Shown here piece by piece: positions 27,894 to 35,195 of a stretch of DNA of 64,000 nt (positions are counted from its first letter, which is position 1; each line of letters begins with the position of its first letter). A model generated the notes under the pieces. That model was given only the letters and a program-made list of their open reading frames with translations, was not told the origin of the DNA and did not search any database. This DNA is from Candidatus Kosakonia sp. 282A-S69 (lineage in GTDB: Bacteria; Pseudomonadota; Gammaproteobacteria; Enterobacterales; Enterobacteriaceae), in NCBI RefSeq assembly GCF_029433855.1, contig NZ_JAROAU010000003.1, positions 2,664,756 to 2,728,755 of the forward strand, read 5' to 3'. The translations under genes were made by a program, and so were the position numbers.

Positions 27894-28535
27894 TCAGAGT
27901 GCGACCGGGAAGATCGCGCCCAGCAACATTGCGCCGAGGATAGCGCCGCCGGTAATCGGCTTTTGCCAGAGGTAAAAGAGCAGCGCGCCCACCAGCGAGC
28001 CGATACCAATCGGAATCGAGGCAGTCATCGCGCTTAAGATGATCAGTGGACCAAGAAAACGGCCAGAGGCGTTCCCTGCGCCCATCATCACGTCTGCGCC
28101 GTAGGTGGAGTCGCTCTGATTGATGGTGAATTTACGCGCCAGAATAATCAGGTAACCAATCGCCAGGCCAATCACCAGTCCGGTGACCAGTGACGCAACA
28201 AAGTTGGCGACCGGGAAGACAAAGCCCGCGCCGAGCAGCAGCGCCGGAACGCCGAGGCCGACGCCGGTCTGGATTGCGCCGCCGATATCGAGAATGCCGA
28301 CCAGCGACCCCTCGATAATGCGCGCAAACAGGAAGCTGGCACCGAAGGCCGCTACCGCGCCATAAACGCCGGTGTCCATCCCCGCGCGCAGCATTGAGAC
28401 AAACGCCACTTCGTTAAACGCGCCGATGCCGTAGAGGTAGTACATATGCGTTCCGGCAAAGACGCCGGAGGAGAGCAGGCCAACAAAGATCGGGAATGAC
28501 CAGTCGGCGTACCAGAAGCCTTTATTCTCTTCCAT
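27894..28535 (-). CDS. DUF4310 membrane protein (EF_0832/0833-type)
   Basis: Polytopic membrane protein of 213 residues with about six hydrophobic segments and many Gly/Ala helix-packing motifs (VPALLLGAGFVFPVANFVASLVTGLVIGLAIGYLIIL). The N-terminus MEENKGFWYADWSFPIFVGLL is family-typical. It always accompanies the DUF4311 protein in this cluster type, so a two-subunit permease is inferred. No known transporter motif is seen. Confidence 0.82.
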   Translation of the reverse strand: MEENKGFWYADWSFPIFVGLLSSGVFAGTHMYYLYGIGAFNEVAFVSMLRAGMDTGVYGAVAAFGASFLFARIIEGSLVGILDIGGAIQTGVGLGVPALLLGAGFVFPVANFVASLVTGLVIGLAIGYLIILARKFTINQSDSTYGADVMMGAGNASGRFLGPLIILSAMTASIPIGIGSLVGALLFYLWQKPITGGAILGAMLLGAIFPVAL

Positions 28536-28544
28536 TGCAGATCC

Positions 28545-29324
28545 TTATTTGCCGCTCAGCGAGTTGTGAATGAGCTCCAGCCAGTTCGGCGCGCTCAGGT
28601 GGAATGACTCAATCATTTTCAGATCGAAGCCGCGGAAGAAGGCGCTCAGCACAAAGAGGGCGACAATGGCGCTCATCATCACTTTGGTGACGCGGTTCCA
28701 GCCGCTCTCTTCCACCCCTTTGCCAATCAGGATGCCGAGCACCAGGCCCGGTACGGCGTTACCCATAATCAGTTGCGCCGCACCGCCGAAGACTGTCGCC
28801 CAGAAACCCGACTTTTTGCCCGCGTCGATCGCCGCCAGCCAGAAGATCACCGGCATGATGGTGTTAACCAGCAGGTTAGCGGCGGGCACCAACACTTTAA
28901 CGGCTGTCACCTGCAGCGCCGCCGGAACGGACGACGCCGTAAGGTTAAGGAAGGTGACGACCACCATGCCGATCAAGCCACAGGCAATGGCCATCTTTTT
29001 CGGATCGTGCAGGGTTTCACCGACGTTGCGGTTTTTGACCATCAGCGCCGCTGCGCCCCAGTTGGGGATGATGCGGTGGTCAACGTCCTGGGTAAACGAG
29101 CCTGCCGCCACGGAGGAGGCCCAGGCGTTAAAGAAGAAGCCTAACCCAAAGGAGAAGTGCGAAGCCGGGTCCCCTTCGCAGGAGTTCAGCTCGCCCAGTG
29201 TACGAAACGCGCCCATCCCCTGGGTGGTTGGCGCGTGGAACATGCGTGCAGCCCCGGCGCCCACGCCGACGCCGACAAGGCCGCCGATAATGAGCGATTT
29301 TATTAGTATGATTAAGAACATCAT
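28545..29324 (-). CDS. DUF4311 membrane protein
   Basis: Polytopic membrane protein of 259 residues with about six to seven helices. It begins with a glycine-rich helix (SLIIGGLVGVGVGAGAARMF). A conserved hydrophilic stretch TLGELNSCEGDPASHFSFGLGFFFNAWASSVAAGSF holds one cysteine and acidic residues that may face a substrate. Nine base pairs separate it from DUF4310. Likely partner subunit of the putative permease; function unproven. Confidence 0.82.
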   Translation of the reverse strand: MMFLIILIKSLIIGGLVGVGVGAGAARMFHAPTTQGMGAFRTLGELNSCEGDPASHFSFGLGFFFNAWASSVAAGSFTQDVDHRIIPNWGAAALMVKNRNVGETLHDPKKMAIACGLIGMVVVTFLNLTASSVPAALQVTAVKVLVPAANLLVNTIMPVIFWLAAIDAGKKSGFWATVFGGAAQLIMGNAVPGLVLGILIGKGVEESGWNRVTKVMMSAIVALFVLSAFFRGFDLKMIESFHLSAPNWLELIHNSLSGK

Positions 29325-29372
29325 TCTGCCCTCTTCTACCCTGCCAGCAACGCCTGCGGGGTATGCGGTAAG

Positions 29373-29669
29373 TTAGTGCGTGACGAACTCCACCCTATCG
29401 AGATTGATGGCGGTCACGTTGACGGTCACCTCCAGCTCCACGCTGTAGGTGCGTCTTTCGCGACGCAGAAAGAGGAACAGAAAGGCCTCTTTGCGCGTCG
29501 TTTCCTGCGCCTGAACGACCTGCACATCCTGTGGCTCAATACGCAGTAAAATGTGCGGCGACGCCTTCATCACCGCGGCCTGAACATGGTTCAGCGCGTC
29601 AGCAAAGGCGCGCGCTTTAGCGTCGCCCTTGCCCTTCACCCTGACCGTGGTGGTGAACTGTTCTTTCAT
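29373..29669 (-). CDS. DUF4312 small soluble protein
   Basis: Protein of 98 residues from the ATG at 29669. It looks like a compact alpha/beta protein: a strand (FTTTVRVKGKGDAKARAFADAL), a helix, then strands ending in YSVELEVTVNVTAINLDRVEF. No catalytic motif is recognised. It starts 2 bp after the SFCGS gene and lies 48 bp before DUF4311. Its constant pairing with the membrane proteins suggests a cytosolic component or chaperone of that system. Confidence 0.8.
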   Translation of the reverse strand: MKEQFTTTVRVKGKGDAKARAFADALNHVQAAVMKASPHILLRIEPQDVQVVQAQETTRKEAFLFLFLRRERRTYSVELEVTVNVTAINLDRVEFVTH

Positions 29670-29671
29670 GG

Positions 29672-30034
29672 TTATGCGCCGTGTTTTTTCTGCCACGCCT
29701 GTACCAGGCGCTCGCCTAACTCTTCTTTATCCATAAAGCCGAAACCGAGTACGTTGCACCCTTCGTTTATGGCAGTAACGCCCTCGTCGATGGAGCGCAT
29801 ACCATGTTTCGCTTTATAGCCATATTTGTTCTGCGCGGTGATTGCGCCTGCGCCGCCGCTGCCGCAAAAGGAGATGCCGAAGGTGGCATTTTCCGCGTTC
29901 ATCACATCGCCGAGTTTCATATCCGCCGCCACGCCCGGTACCACCACCGCGCGGCCGCCCGCTCTCTCTACGCCTGCCGCAACTTTCTGCCCTTTGCCCA
30001 GGCGGTCGCCAATCACTACGGTAATCTGTTCCAT
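29672..30034 (-). CDS. SFCGS-family glycine-rich protein, RpiB-like signature
   Basis: Protein of 120 residues from the ATG at 30034. It carries the family motif GISFCGSGGAGAITAQNKYG (residues 53-72), with Cys57, and NVLGFGFMDKEELGERLVQAW (94-114). Both resemble segments of ribose-5-phosphate isomerase B (GILICGTGVGISIAANK and NVLAFGSR...ELAKMIVDAW). An RpiB/LacAB-like fold is therefore inferred. Whether it isomerises a substrate or acts as a binding or phosphocarrier subunit is open. The longer frame to 30115 lies inside the upstream gene. Confidence 0.82.
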   Translation of the reverse strand: MEQITVVIGDRLGKGQKVAAGVERAGGRAVVVPGVAADMKLGDVMNAENATFGISFCGSGGAGAITAQNKYGYKAKHGMRSIDEGVTAINEGCNVLGFGFMDKEELGERLVQAWQKKHGA

Positions 30035-30044
30035 GGTTTGCTCC

Positions 30045-30365
30045 TTAAAGGTTCTCTTTTGCCACTTCGAAGTGCACTGACAGCAGCCAGGCCTCTTCTT
30101 CCGGGAGATTGCCAAACGCCGCTACCACGTCATGGGCAAGGCGCATCGATTCAGGCGAGATCTCATCAAACAGGCTGGCATCCACTTCCGGCAGCGGCTC
30201 GCCGGTCACTGACCGGTGCGCCATCGCGCGAAGATGGGAGGTCAGCATCTGCTGCTGCACCGCATTTGGCGTGATGTTCTGCGCATGAAGTAAGGTGTAG
30301 ACCTGCGACAGCATGCGCTCCGCCAGGGTTGCCGTTTGCGCCGCCTGCATGGTCGCATCGTTCAT
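30045..30365 (-). CDS. Small PRD-domain protein (EF_0829 family)
   Basis: Stand-alone PTS regulation domain of 106 residues from the ATG at 30365, preceded by ACGGAG; the GTG at 30383 is less likely. His44 (LTSHLRAM) and His98 (LSVHFEVA) occupy the places of the conserved PRD histidines. It has no DNA-binding domain, so it probably senses or relays phosphorylation rather than binding DNA. It is the first gene of the operon. Confidence 0.82.
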   Translation of the reverse strand: MNDATMQAAQTATLAERMLSQVYTLLHAQNITPNAVQQQMLTSHLRAMAHRSVTGEPLPEVDASLFDEISPESMRLAHDVVAAFGNLPEEEAWLLSVHFEVAKENL

Positions 30366-30451
30366 TACCGCTCCGTTATTCACTCGTCGTACCCCGTTGA
30401 TGGCTCAGGAGTAAAGCTAACGGCGCAAAGAGGGAGTTTGTAGCGAGGAGT

Positions 30452-30471
30452 TTTCCACTTCGAAGTGGAAA
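30452..30471. promoter_or_regulatory. Perfect 20-bp palindrome upstream of the island operon
   Basis: TTTCCACTTCGAAGTGGAAA is perfectly self-complementary and lies 87 bp before the first gene start. A 12-bp core of it, CACTTCGAAGTG, recurs at 30063-30074 inside the end of the PRD gene. It is a candidate operator for the operon regulator. Confidence 0.55.
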
Positions 30472-30484
30472 CCGGGAGGGTGTT

Positions 30485-30500
30485 AGTGATCTGCGCCACA
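30485..30500 (-). promoter_or_regulatory. Candidate CRP site upstream of the island operon
   Basis: On the minus strand TGTGG, six bases, TCACT match the CRP consensus TGTGA-N6-TCACA at eight of ten positions. Catabolite control would suit a catabolic operon. No convincing -10 was identified. Confidence 0.4.
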
Positions 30501-30654
30501 AAAAAAGCACACGGAGGGATTTTTCACTGAACGGCGGTCACAGAGTTGGGTGATGCGGGCAGGATTTGGCGCCTTATAGAGCAGAAAAAAAGGGGCAAGC
30601 ACGCGAGGAAAGTGTGAGGGAGATAAGGTTTGCTTATTGGGGGAGTTGCTGAAA

Positions 30655-30742
30655 CGGCGTAGGCCGGATAAGGCGGAGCCGCCATCCGGCAATGTTTCCG
30701 CGGCACCATTGCCGGATGGCGCGTACTGCTTATCCGGCCTAC
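30655..30742. repeat. BIME upstream of the island operon
   Basis: Two canonical REP units in opposite orientation, GTAGGCCGGATAAGGCGGAG and GCCGGATGGCGCGTACTGC, separated by a GC-rich linker. Confidence 0.85.
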
Positions 30743-30784
30743 CAAAACGCGCCTTCAGCGACACTGGTGCGGCTTTTATCTGTG

Positions 30785-31080
30785 GATTCACAGCGAGGGG
30801 TTGTGTCCCCGCTGAAATCGGCGAACCGAAGCGTGAATGACAAGGTCTGGACGCCATGGATGGCGGACAGAGGCGAACCGAGACAGGGAGCGAGTCCCGG
30901 AACGGGCGAGCAAGTCGAGTCGAGCCGGCCGCAGTCAGGCACGCGGGAGGTGAGCGCAGTGCGCAGCACCGATTTCCTCGCGGGGCCGCGGGGATTGACA
31001 AGGGGGGAGCGGTCCCCCCCTTGTCCCGTTCACCGCATGAGTGGTTAATGAAACTCCCCACCGCATGGTGAACGGAACAA
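30785..31080. other. Structured GC-rich intergenic element
   Basis: Non-coding stretch with three strong hairpins: CAGCGAGGGG with CCCCGCTG (30791-30814), GACAAGGGGGGA with TCCCCCCCTTGTC (30997-31025), and nine-base arms CCGTTCACC (31026-31034) and GGTGAACGG (31067-31075) enclosing a repeated ACCGCATG. I see no credible gene here on either strand. It could be a dispersed repeat or a structured RNA. Confidence 0.55.
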
Positions 31081-31111
31081 TACCACCAGAGTCATATGCA
31101 AACCCCATTCC

Positions 31112-31142
31112 CGAATGGCGGCTGCGCCTTATCCGGCCTACA
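31112..31142. repeat. REP unit near cybC 3' end
   Basis: GAATGGCGGCTGCGCC followed by TTATCCGGCCTAC, one REP unit. Confidence 0.8.
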
Positions 31143-31171
31143 ACGGCGCATCACGTAAGCCGGAAAACGGC

Positions 31172-31209
31172 ATAAAAAAAGAGCCGCGACGGTGAGGTGG
31201 CGGCTCTTT
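31172..31209 (-). terminator. Rho-independent terminator of cybC
   Basis: On the minus strand AAAGAGCCGC pairs with GCGGCTCTTT around a 12-base loop, followed by a T-run. It lies 16 bp past the cybC stop. Confidence 0.85.
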
Positions 31210-31224
31210 CCCGATGGAATTCGA

Positions 31225-31611
31225 TCAGCGGAATTTCTGATGATAGGTATTGCGGGTACCGGCAATCTCCTTCGCAGCAGCCTTCGCCTCTTTCACTTTG
31301 CCCTCGTTCGCCAGCTTCAGCGCGCCGTCGATCTGAGTAATCAAAATATCAAAACCGTGGCGGAAATCCTTCATCTCCGGGCTGTCCGGCGCTTTCCCTT
31401 CCAGCTTCGGCGGCGTCTCTTTCTGGGCGTCCTGCGCGGCGGTGCGCATTTTCCCTAACGCCTCTTTCAACTCAGACGCATCGTCGGTTTTCTGCACCAC
31501 TTTATAGTTGTCATTCAGCGTTTCCATATCATCTTCAAGGTCAGCGGCAAACACCGCTGAACCCACAAACAACGACGACACTGCAAGGATCGCTAACAGG
31601 TTTTTACGCAT
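31225..31611 (-). CDS. cybC: Soluble periplasmic cytochrome b562
   Basis: Periplasmic four-helix-bundle electron carrier with one non-covalent b heme. It has 128 residues with signal peptide [22 protein letters not shown], leaving a 106-residue mature protein as in E. coli. Heme ligands are Met7 (ADLEDDM) and His102 (RNTYHQKFR) of the mature chain. The gene is intact, unlike the disrupted copy in some E. coli K-12 records. In E. coli it neighbours nrdG; here the island separates them. Confidence 0.96.
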   Translation of the reverse strand: MRKNLLAILAVSSLFVGSAVFAADLEDDMETLNDNYKVVQKTDDASELKEALGKMRTAAQDAQKETPPKLEGKAPDSPEMKDFRHGFDILITQIDGALKLANEGKVKEAKAAAKEIAGTRNTYHQKFR

Positions 31612-31666
31612 TGCTCATTTCCTTTTTTATTATCACGCTTAAAGGCGCAGAACGCCGCGCCACGAG

Positions 31667-33019
31667 TTATTGTCCGGCGATCTTCATCTCCGGCAGCAAC
31701 ACTGAACCACACTGGATGTTACTGCGCTGTTCAATATCGTCACCGATGGTAACAATATTGCGCCACATATCCTTCAGGTTGCCAGCAATGGTAATTTCGC
31801 TCACTGGATACTGAATTTCACCGTTCTCTACCCAGAAACCCGACGCGCCTCGCGAATAATCGCCGGTGATGCCGCTCACGCCCTGGCCCATCAGCTCAGT
31901 GACCACAAGACCGGTGCCCATCTCTTTCAGCATCTGTTCAAAGCTCAACCCACGCCCGGCGATGCGCCAGTTGTGAATACCGCCCGCGTGGCCGGTGCTT
32001 TTCAGCCCCAGTTTGCGCGCCGCGTAGCTGGTCAGTAGCCACTGCATCAGCACGCCCTCTTTCACGATATCGCGGCGCTCGGTGCGCACGCCTTCGCTGT
32101 CGAACGGTGTGGAGGCCAGCCCTTTACGCAGGTGCGGATGCTCTTCAATGGTTAACCACTCCGGCAGGATCTGCTTGCCGAGGTAATCGAGTAAAAAGGT
32201 AGATTTGCGATAGACCGCGCCGCCGGCAATCGCGCCAACCAGGTGTCCAAAAAGCCCGGTCGCCACTTCATTAGCGAAAATGACCGGCGCTTTCATGGTC
32301 GACAGTTTACGCGGCGAGAGGCGCGACAACGTACGGCGGGCGCACTCTTCACCCACCCACTCTGGTGTTTTTAACTCGTTGATATCGCGGCTAATGGTGT
32401 AGGCGTAATCGCGCTCCATATCGCCATTCGCTTCGGCAATCACGCTGCTCGACAGCGAGTGGCGGCTGGAGCAGTAGCTCTGCAGCATGCCGTGGCTATT
32501 GCCGAAGACTTTAATGCCGTAGTGGCTGTTGAAGCTGCCGCCTTCGGTATTGCTGATGCGTTTGTCCGCTTTCAGCGCCGCCTGCTCGGCGCGCGCCGCC
32601 CACTCAATCGCTTCATCGGGAGTCACTTCCGCCGGGTGGAAAAGATCGAGATCCGGCGCGTCAAAGGCCAGCAGCTCTTTTTCTGCCACGCCAGCAAACG
32701 GGTCTGGCGAGGTGTAGCGGGCAATATCGAGCGCCGCCTGCACCGTGCGGGCAATCGCCTCCGGGCTGAGATCCGTTGACGAGGCGCTGCCTTTGCGGTT
32801 CTGATGATAAACGGTGATGCCCAGAGCACCATCGCTGTTAAATTCGACATTCTCCACTTCACCATAGCGGGTGCTGACGCCGATACCGGTGGTTTTGCTG
32901 ACCGCCACTTCCGCGCCATCCGAACGACCTGAGGCCAGATCAAGCGCGGTTGCGACCGCTTCTTCCAGAACTTTGCGCTGTTGTGCCACTTGTGTGATTA
33001 CTTTCATCGCCAATGCCAT
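31667..33019 (-). CDS. pmbA: Metalloprotease subunit PmbA (TldE)
   Basis: TldE-type subunit of the TldD/TldE protease that matures microcin B17 and degrades CcdA. It has 450 residues from the ATG at 33019 ([10 protein letters not shown]), matching E. coli; an ATG four codons later is an alternative. Only TldD carries the HExxxH zinc motif, and it is absent here, as expected for TldE. The frame extends upstream to 33334, but that part overlaps darP on the other strand. Confidence 0.97.
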   Translation of the reverse strand: MALAMKVITQVAQQRKVLEEAVATALDLASGRSDGAEVAVSKTTGIGVSTRYGEVENVEFNSDGALGITVYHQNRKGSASSTDLSPEAIARTVQAALDIARYTSPDPFAGVAEKELLAFDAPDLDLFHPAEVTPDEAIEWAARAEQAALKADKRISNTEGGSFNSHYGIKVFGNSHGMLQSYCSSRHSLSSSVIAEANGDMERDYAYTISRDINELKTPEWVGEECARRTLSRLSPRKLSTMKAPVIFANEVATGLFGHLVGAIAGGAVYRKSTFLLDYLGKQILPEWLTIEEHPHLRKGLASTPFDSEGVRTERRDIVKEGVLMQWLLTSYAARKLGLKSTGHAGGIHNWRIAGRGLSFEQMLKEMGTGLVVTELMGQGVSGITGDYSRGASGFWVENGEIQYPVSEITIAGNLKDMWRNIVTIGDDIEQRSNIQCGSVLLPEMKIAGQ

Positions 33020-33113
33020 AATTAAGGGAGAGAATCTTTGAAGTCTAACAGAGAACCGTTTTTCAGTGCGCGCCTTAACTGGTAACATTAGCCTCTTTTT
33101 TAAGGAGCCTGAG

Positions 33114-33671
33114 ATGACAAAGCAGCCCGACGACTGGCTCGACGACGTGCCCGGTAACGAGAGCGAAGACGAAGATGATGAGATCATCTGGGTCAGTAAG
33201 AGTGAAATTAAGCGCGATGCTGAAGAGTTAAAGCAGCTTGGCGCCGAAATGGTAGACCTGGGAAAAAACGCGCTGGATAAGATCCCGCTCGACCAGGATC
33301 TGCGCGACGCCATTGAGCTGGCGCAGCGCATCAAGAAAGAGGGTCGCCGCCGTCAGTTGCAGTTGATCGGTAAAATACTGCGTCAGCGCGATGTCGAGCC
33401 GATTCGCCAGGCGCTGGATAAGCTGAAAAACCGCCATAACCAGCAGGTCGCCTTCTTCCATAAACTTGAACACCTGCGCGATCGCCTGATTGAAGAGGGT
33501 GATGACGCGGTGCCGGACGTGCTGAATCTGTGGCCCAATGCTGACCGTCAGCAGTTGCGCTCGCTGATCCGCAACGCCAAAAAAGAGAAAGAGACCAACA
33601 AGCCGCCAAAAACCGCGCGTTTGATCTTCCAGTATCTGCGTGAACTCGCAGAGAGCAGCGAAGAGAGCTAA
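33114..33671 (+). CDS. darP: Ribosome biogenesis factor DarP (YjgA)
   Basis: Dual-action ribosomal maturation protein that binds pre-50S particles near the peptidyl-transferase centre. It has 185 residues from the ATG at 33114 after AAGGAG. The acidic N-terminus ([30 protein letters not shown]) and the helical remainder are typical of the DUF615 family. It is divergent from pmbA, as in E. coli, and followed by a terminator. Confidence 0.97.
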   Translation: MTKQPDDWLDDVPGNESEDEDDEIIWVSKSEIKRDAEELKQLGAEMVDLGKNALDKIPLDQDLRDAIELAQRIKKEGRRRQLQLIGKILRQRDVEPIRQALDKLKNRHNQQVAFFHKLEHLRDRLIEEGDDAVPDVLNLWPNADRQQLRSLIRNAKKEKETNKPPKTARLIFQYLRELAESSEES

Positions 33672-33680
33672 TCCGCACGC

Positions 33681-33709
33681 AACCCTCTTTAAACGAAGAG
33701 GGTTTTTTA
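33681..33709 (+). terminator. Rho-independent terminator of darP
   Basis: AACCCTCTT pairs with AAGAGGGTT around a six-base loop, then six T residues. Confidence 0.9.
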
Positions 33710-33929
33710 TCCCTTTTAAGCTGAAACGTTAAAGCTAAAAACGACCCACCTCACATATTCACGCCTTCTATTAGTTTCATTTCATTAGTAAATGCGATCA
33801 ATATCTCCATTTCTACCTCCATCTGACGCTCATTTTCAGCAGATGAAACGGATCACATTTTCCTGACGGCGCAAAACGTAGATTCCTGCTGTAACGCAGG
33901 TAATCGATTCAGCTAAAAAGGAAGAAAAG

Positions 33930-35138
33930 ATGAAAAAGACCGTAATGCTCTCCGCTATTGCGCTGCTGGTGTCCGCGCCGGTGATGGCGAAAACCTGGGT
34001 GCTGACAAGTGCTGAAGGCGGCATTGAGCAGGGAAACTGGCGTATCACCAGCGATCAGCTGAACATTAAGGATCAGCAGTTCAGCATTGAGCAGGTGGTG
34101 CTGCACGGCGGCAAGCAGGAGGGCAGTAAAGTCATCAAGCTGACCAGCAAAAACGGCCTGACTATCGCCCTGAGCCCGACGCGCGGGATGAATTTGCTCT
34201 ACGCCGATGGTTTCGGCGTGCATATGGGCTGGAGTTCCCCGGTGAAAGAGGTGGTAAACCCGGCTTTTATCAACCTGGAGAGCCGCAACGGTCTTGGCTG
34301 GCTGGAAGGGTTCAACGAAATGGTGGTGCGCTGCGGCTATGAGTGGACCGGCCATCCGGTGACGGCTGACGGGCAGCTTTACACGCTGCACGGCAAAGCG
34401 GGCAACACGCCAGCATCGCAGGTTTCCGTCGAGGTCAGCGAAAAAGTGCCGTATGAGATCCGCATCCGCGGGCTGGTGAAAGAGAGCACCTTTAAAAAAG
34501 CCGATCTGCAAACCGAGATGGAGCTGCGCTACATTCCGGGCAGCAACAGCTTCAGCCTGCACGACGTGCTGACCAACCACGCCGACTATCCGCATGATTA
34601 CCAGATCATCTATCACAGCAACTTCAGCAAACCGATCCTCGAAGAGGGCGCGCGCTTTATCACGCCGCTGGAGAGCGTAAGCCCGTTCAATGACTACGCC
34701 AAAGGCGGCATGAAAACGTGGCAAACCTATGCCGGGCCAACCAAAGGCTTCGACGAAATGGTCTTTAATATCAAACCGCTGGCCGATGCCAACAAGCAGA
34801 CCGTCGCCGCGCTGCTGAATAAAGCGGGCGATAAAGGGGTGGCGATTGACTACAACACCGATCAGCTGCCGGTGCTGACGCTGTGGAAAAATACCGATAC
34901 CGAAAAACAGGGTTACGTCACCGGCATCGAGCCGGGCACCAGCTACGCCTACCCGGTGACCATTGAGCGCGAGCAGAAACGCGTTAAGCAGCTCCAGGCA
35001 GGTCAGAGTACCCACTTCGATCTTACCTATACGCTGCTGCATAACCGCGATCAGGTGGCAAAAGTTGAAGAGCGGGTGAAAACCATTCAGGGCGATAAAG
35101 CGCCGCAATCCATCGATACGCCGATGGCGAAAGAGTAA
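33930..35138 (+). CDS. Secreted DUF4432 (aldose-epimerase-like) protein
   Basis: Predicted periplasmic protein of 402 residues with signal peptide MKKTVMLSAIALLVSAPVMA. The body fits DUF4432, a galactose-mutarotase-like beta-sandwich family: LSPTRGMNLLYADGFGVHMGW and the GFNEMVVRCGYEWTGHPV stretch, then LYTLHGKAGNTPA with the His-Gly pair expected near a sugar site. Binding or epimerisation of a sugar is plausible but unproven. It is absent from the E. coli darP-mpl junction. A weak CRP-like half-site precedes it (GATGA, six bases, TCACA near 33840-33855). Confidence 0.85.
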   Translation: MKKTVMLSAIALLVSAPVMAKTWVLTSAEGGIEQGNWRITSDQLNIKDQQFSIEQVVLHGGKQEGSKVIKLTSKNGLTIALSPTRGMNLLYADGFGVHMGWSSPVKEVVNPAFINLESRNGLGWLEGFNEMVVRCGYEWTGHPVTADGQLYTLHGKAGNTPASQVSVEVSEKVPYEIRIRGLVKESTFKKADLQTEMELRYIPGSNSFSLHDVLTNHADYPHDYQIIYHSNFSKPILEEGARFITPLESVSPFNDYAKGGMKTWQTYAGPTKGFDEMVFNIKPLADANKQTVAALLNKAGDKGVAIDYNTDQLPVLTLWKNTDTEKQGYVTGIEPGTSYAYPVTIEREQKRVKQLQAGQSTHFDLTYTLLHNRDQVAKVEERVKTIQGDKAPQSIDTPMAKE

Positions 35139-35146
35139 CGCAGGCA

Positions 35147-35184
35147 TAAAAAAACCGCGCCGGTCTCCCGTGCGCGGTTTTTTA
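35147..35184. terminator. Bidirectional terminator between DUF4432 gene and mpl
   Basis: AAAACCGCGC and GCGCGGTTTT form a ten-base stem flanked by A- and T-runs, serving two convergent genes. Confidence 0.9.
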
Positions 35185-35195
35185 CGCGTCAGCTA

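Noticed and set aside
30483-31061. 192-residue open frame across the structured intergenic element
   Set aside because: It runs through REP units and hairpins, has no ribosome-binding site and shows no family similarity.
22283-31170. Prophage or integrative element
   Set aside because: No integrase, transposase, phage gene, tRNA target or direct-repeat ends were found at either border.
33066-33113. Longer start for darP
   Set aside because: The extra 16 residues precede a good ribosome-binding site and are not part of the conserved protein.
33909-35147. 412-residue open frame on the minus strand
   Set aside because: Antisense to the DUF4432 gene, whose signal peptide, ribosome-binding site and homology are clear.
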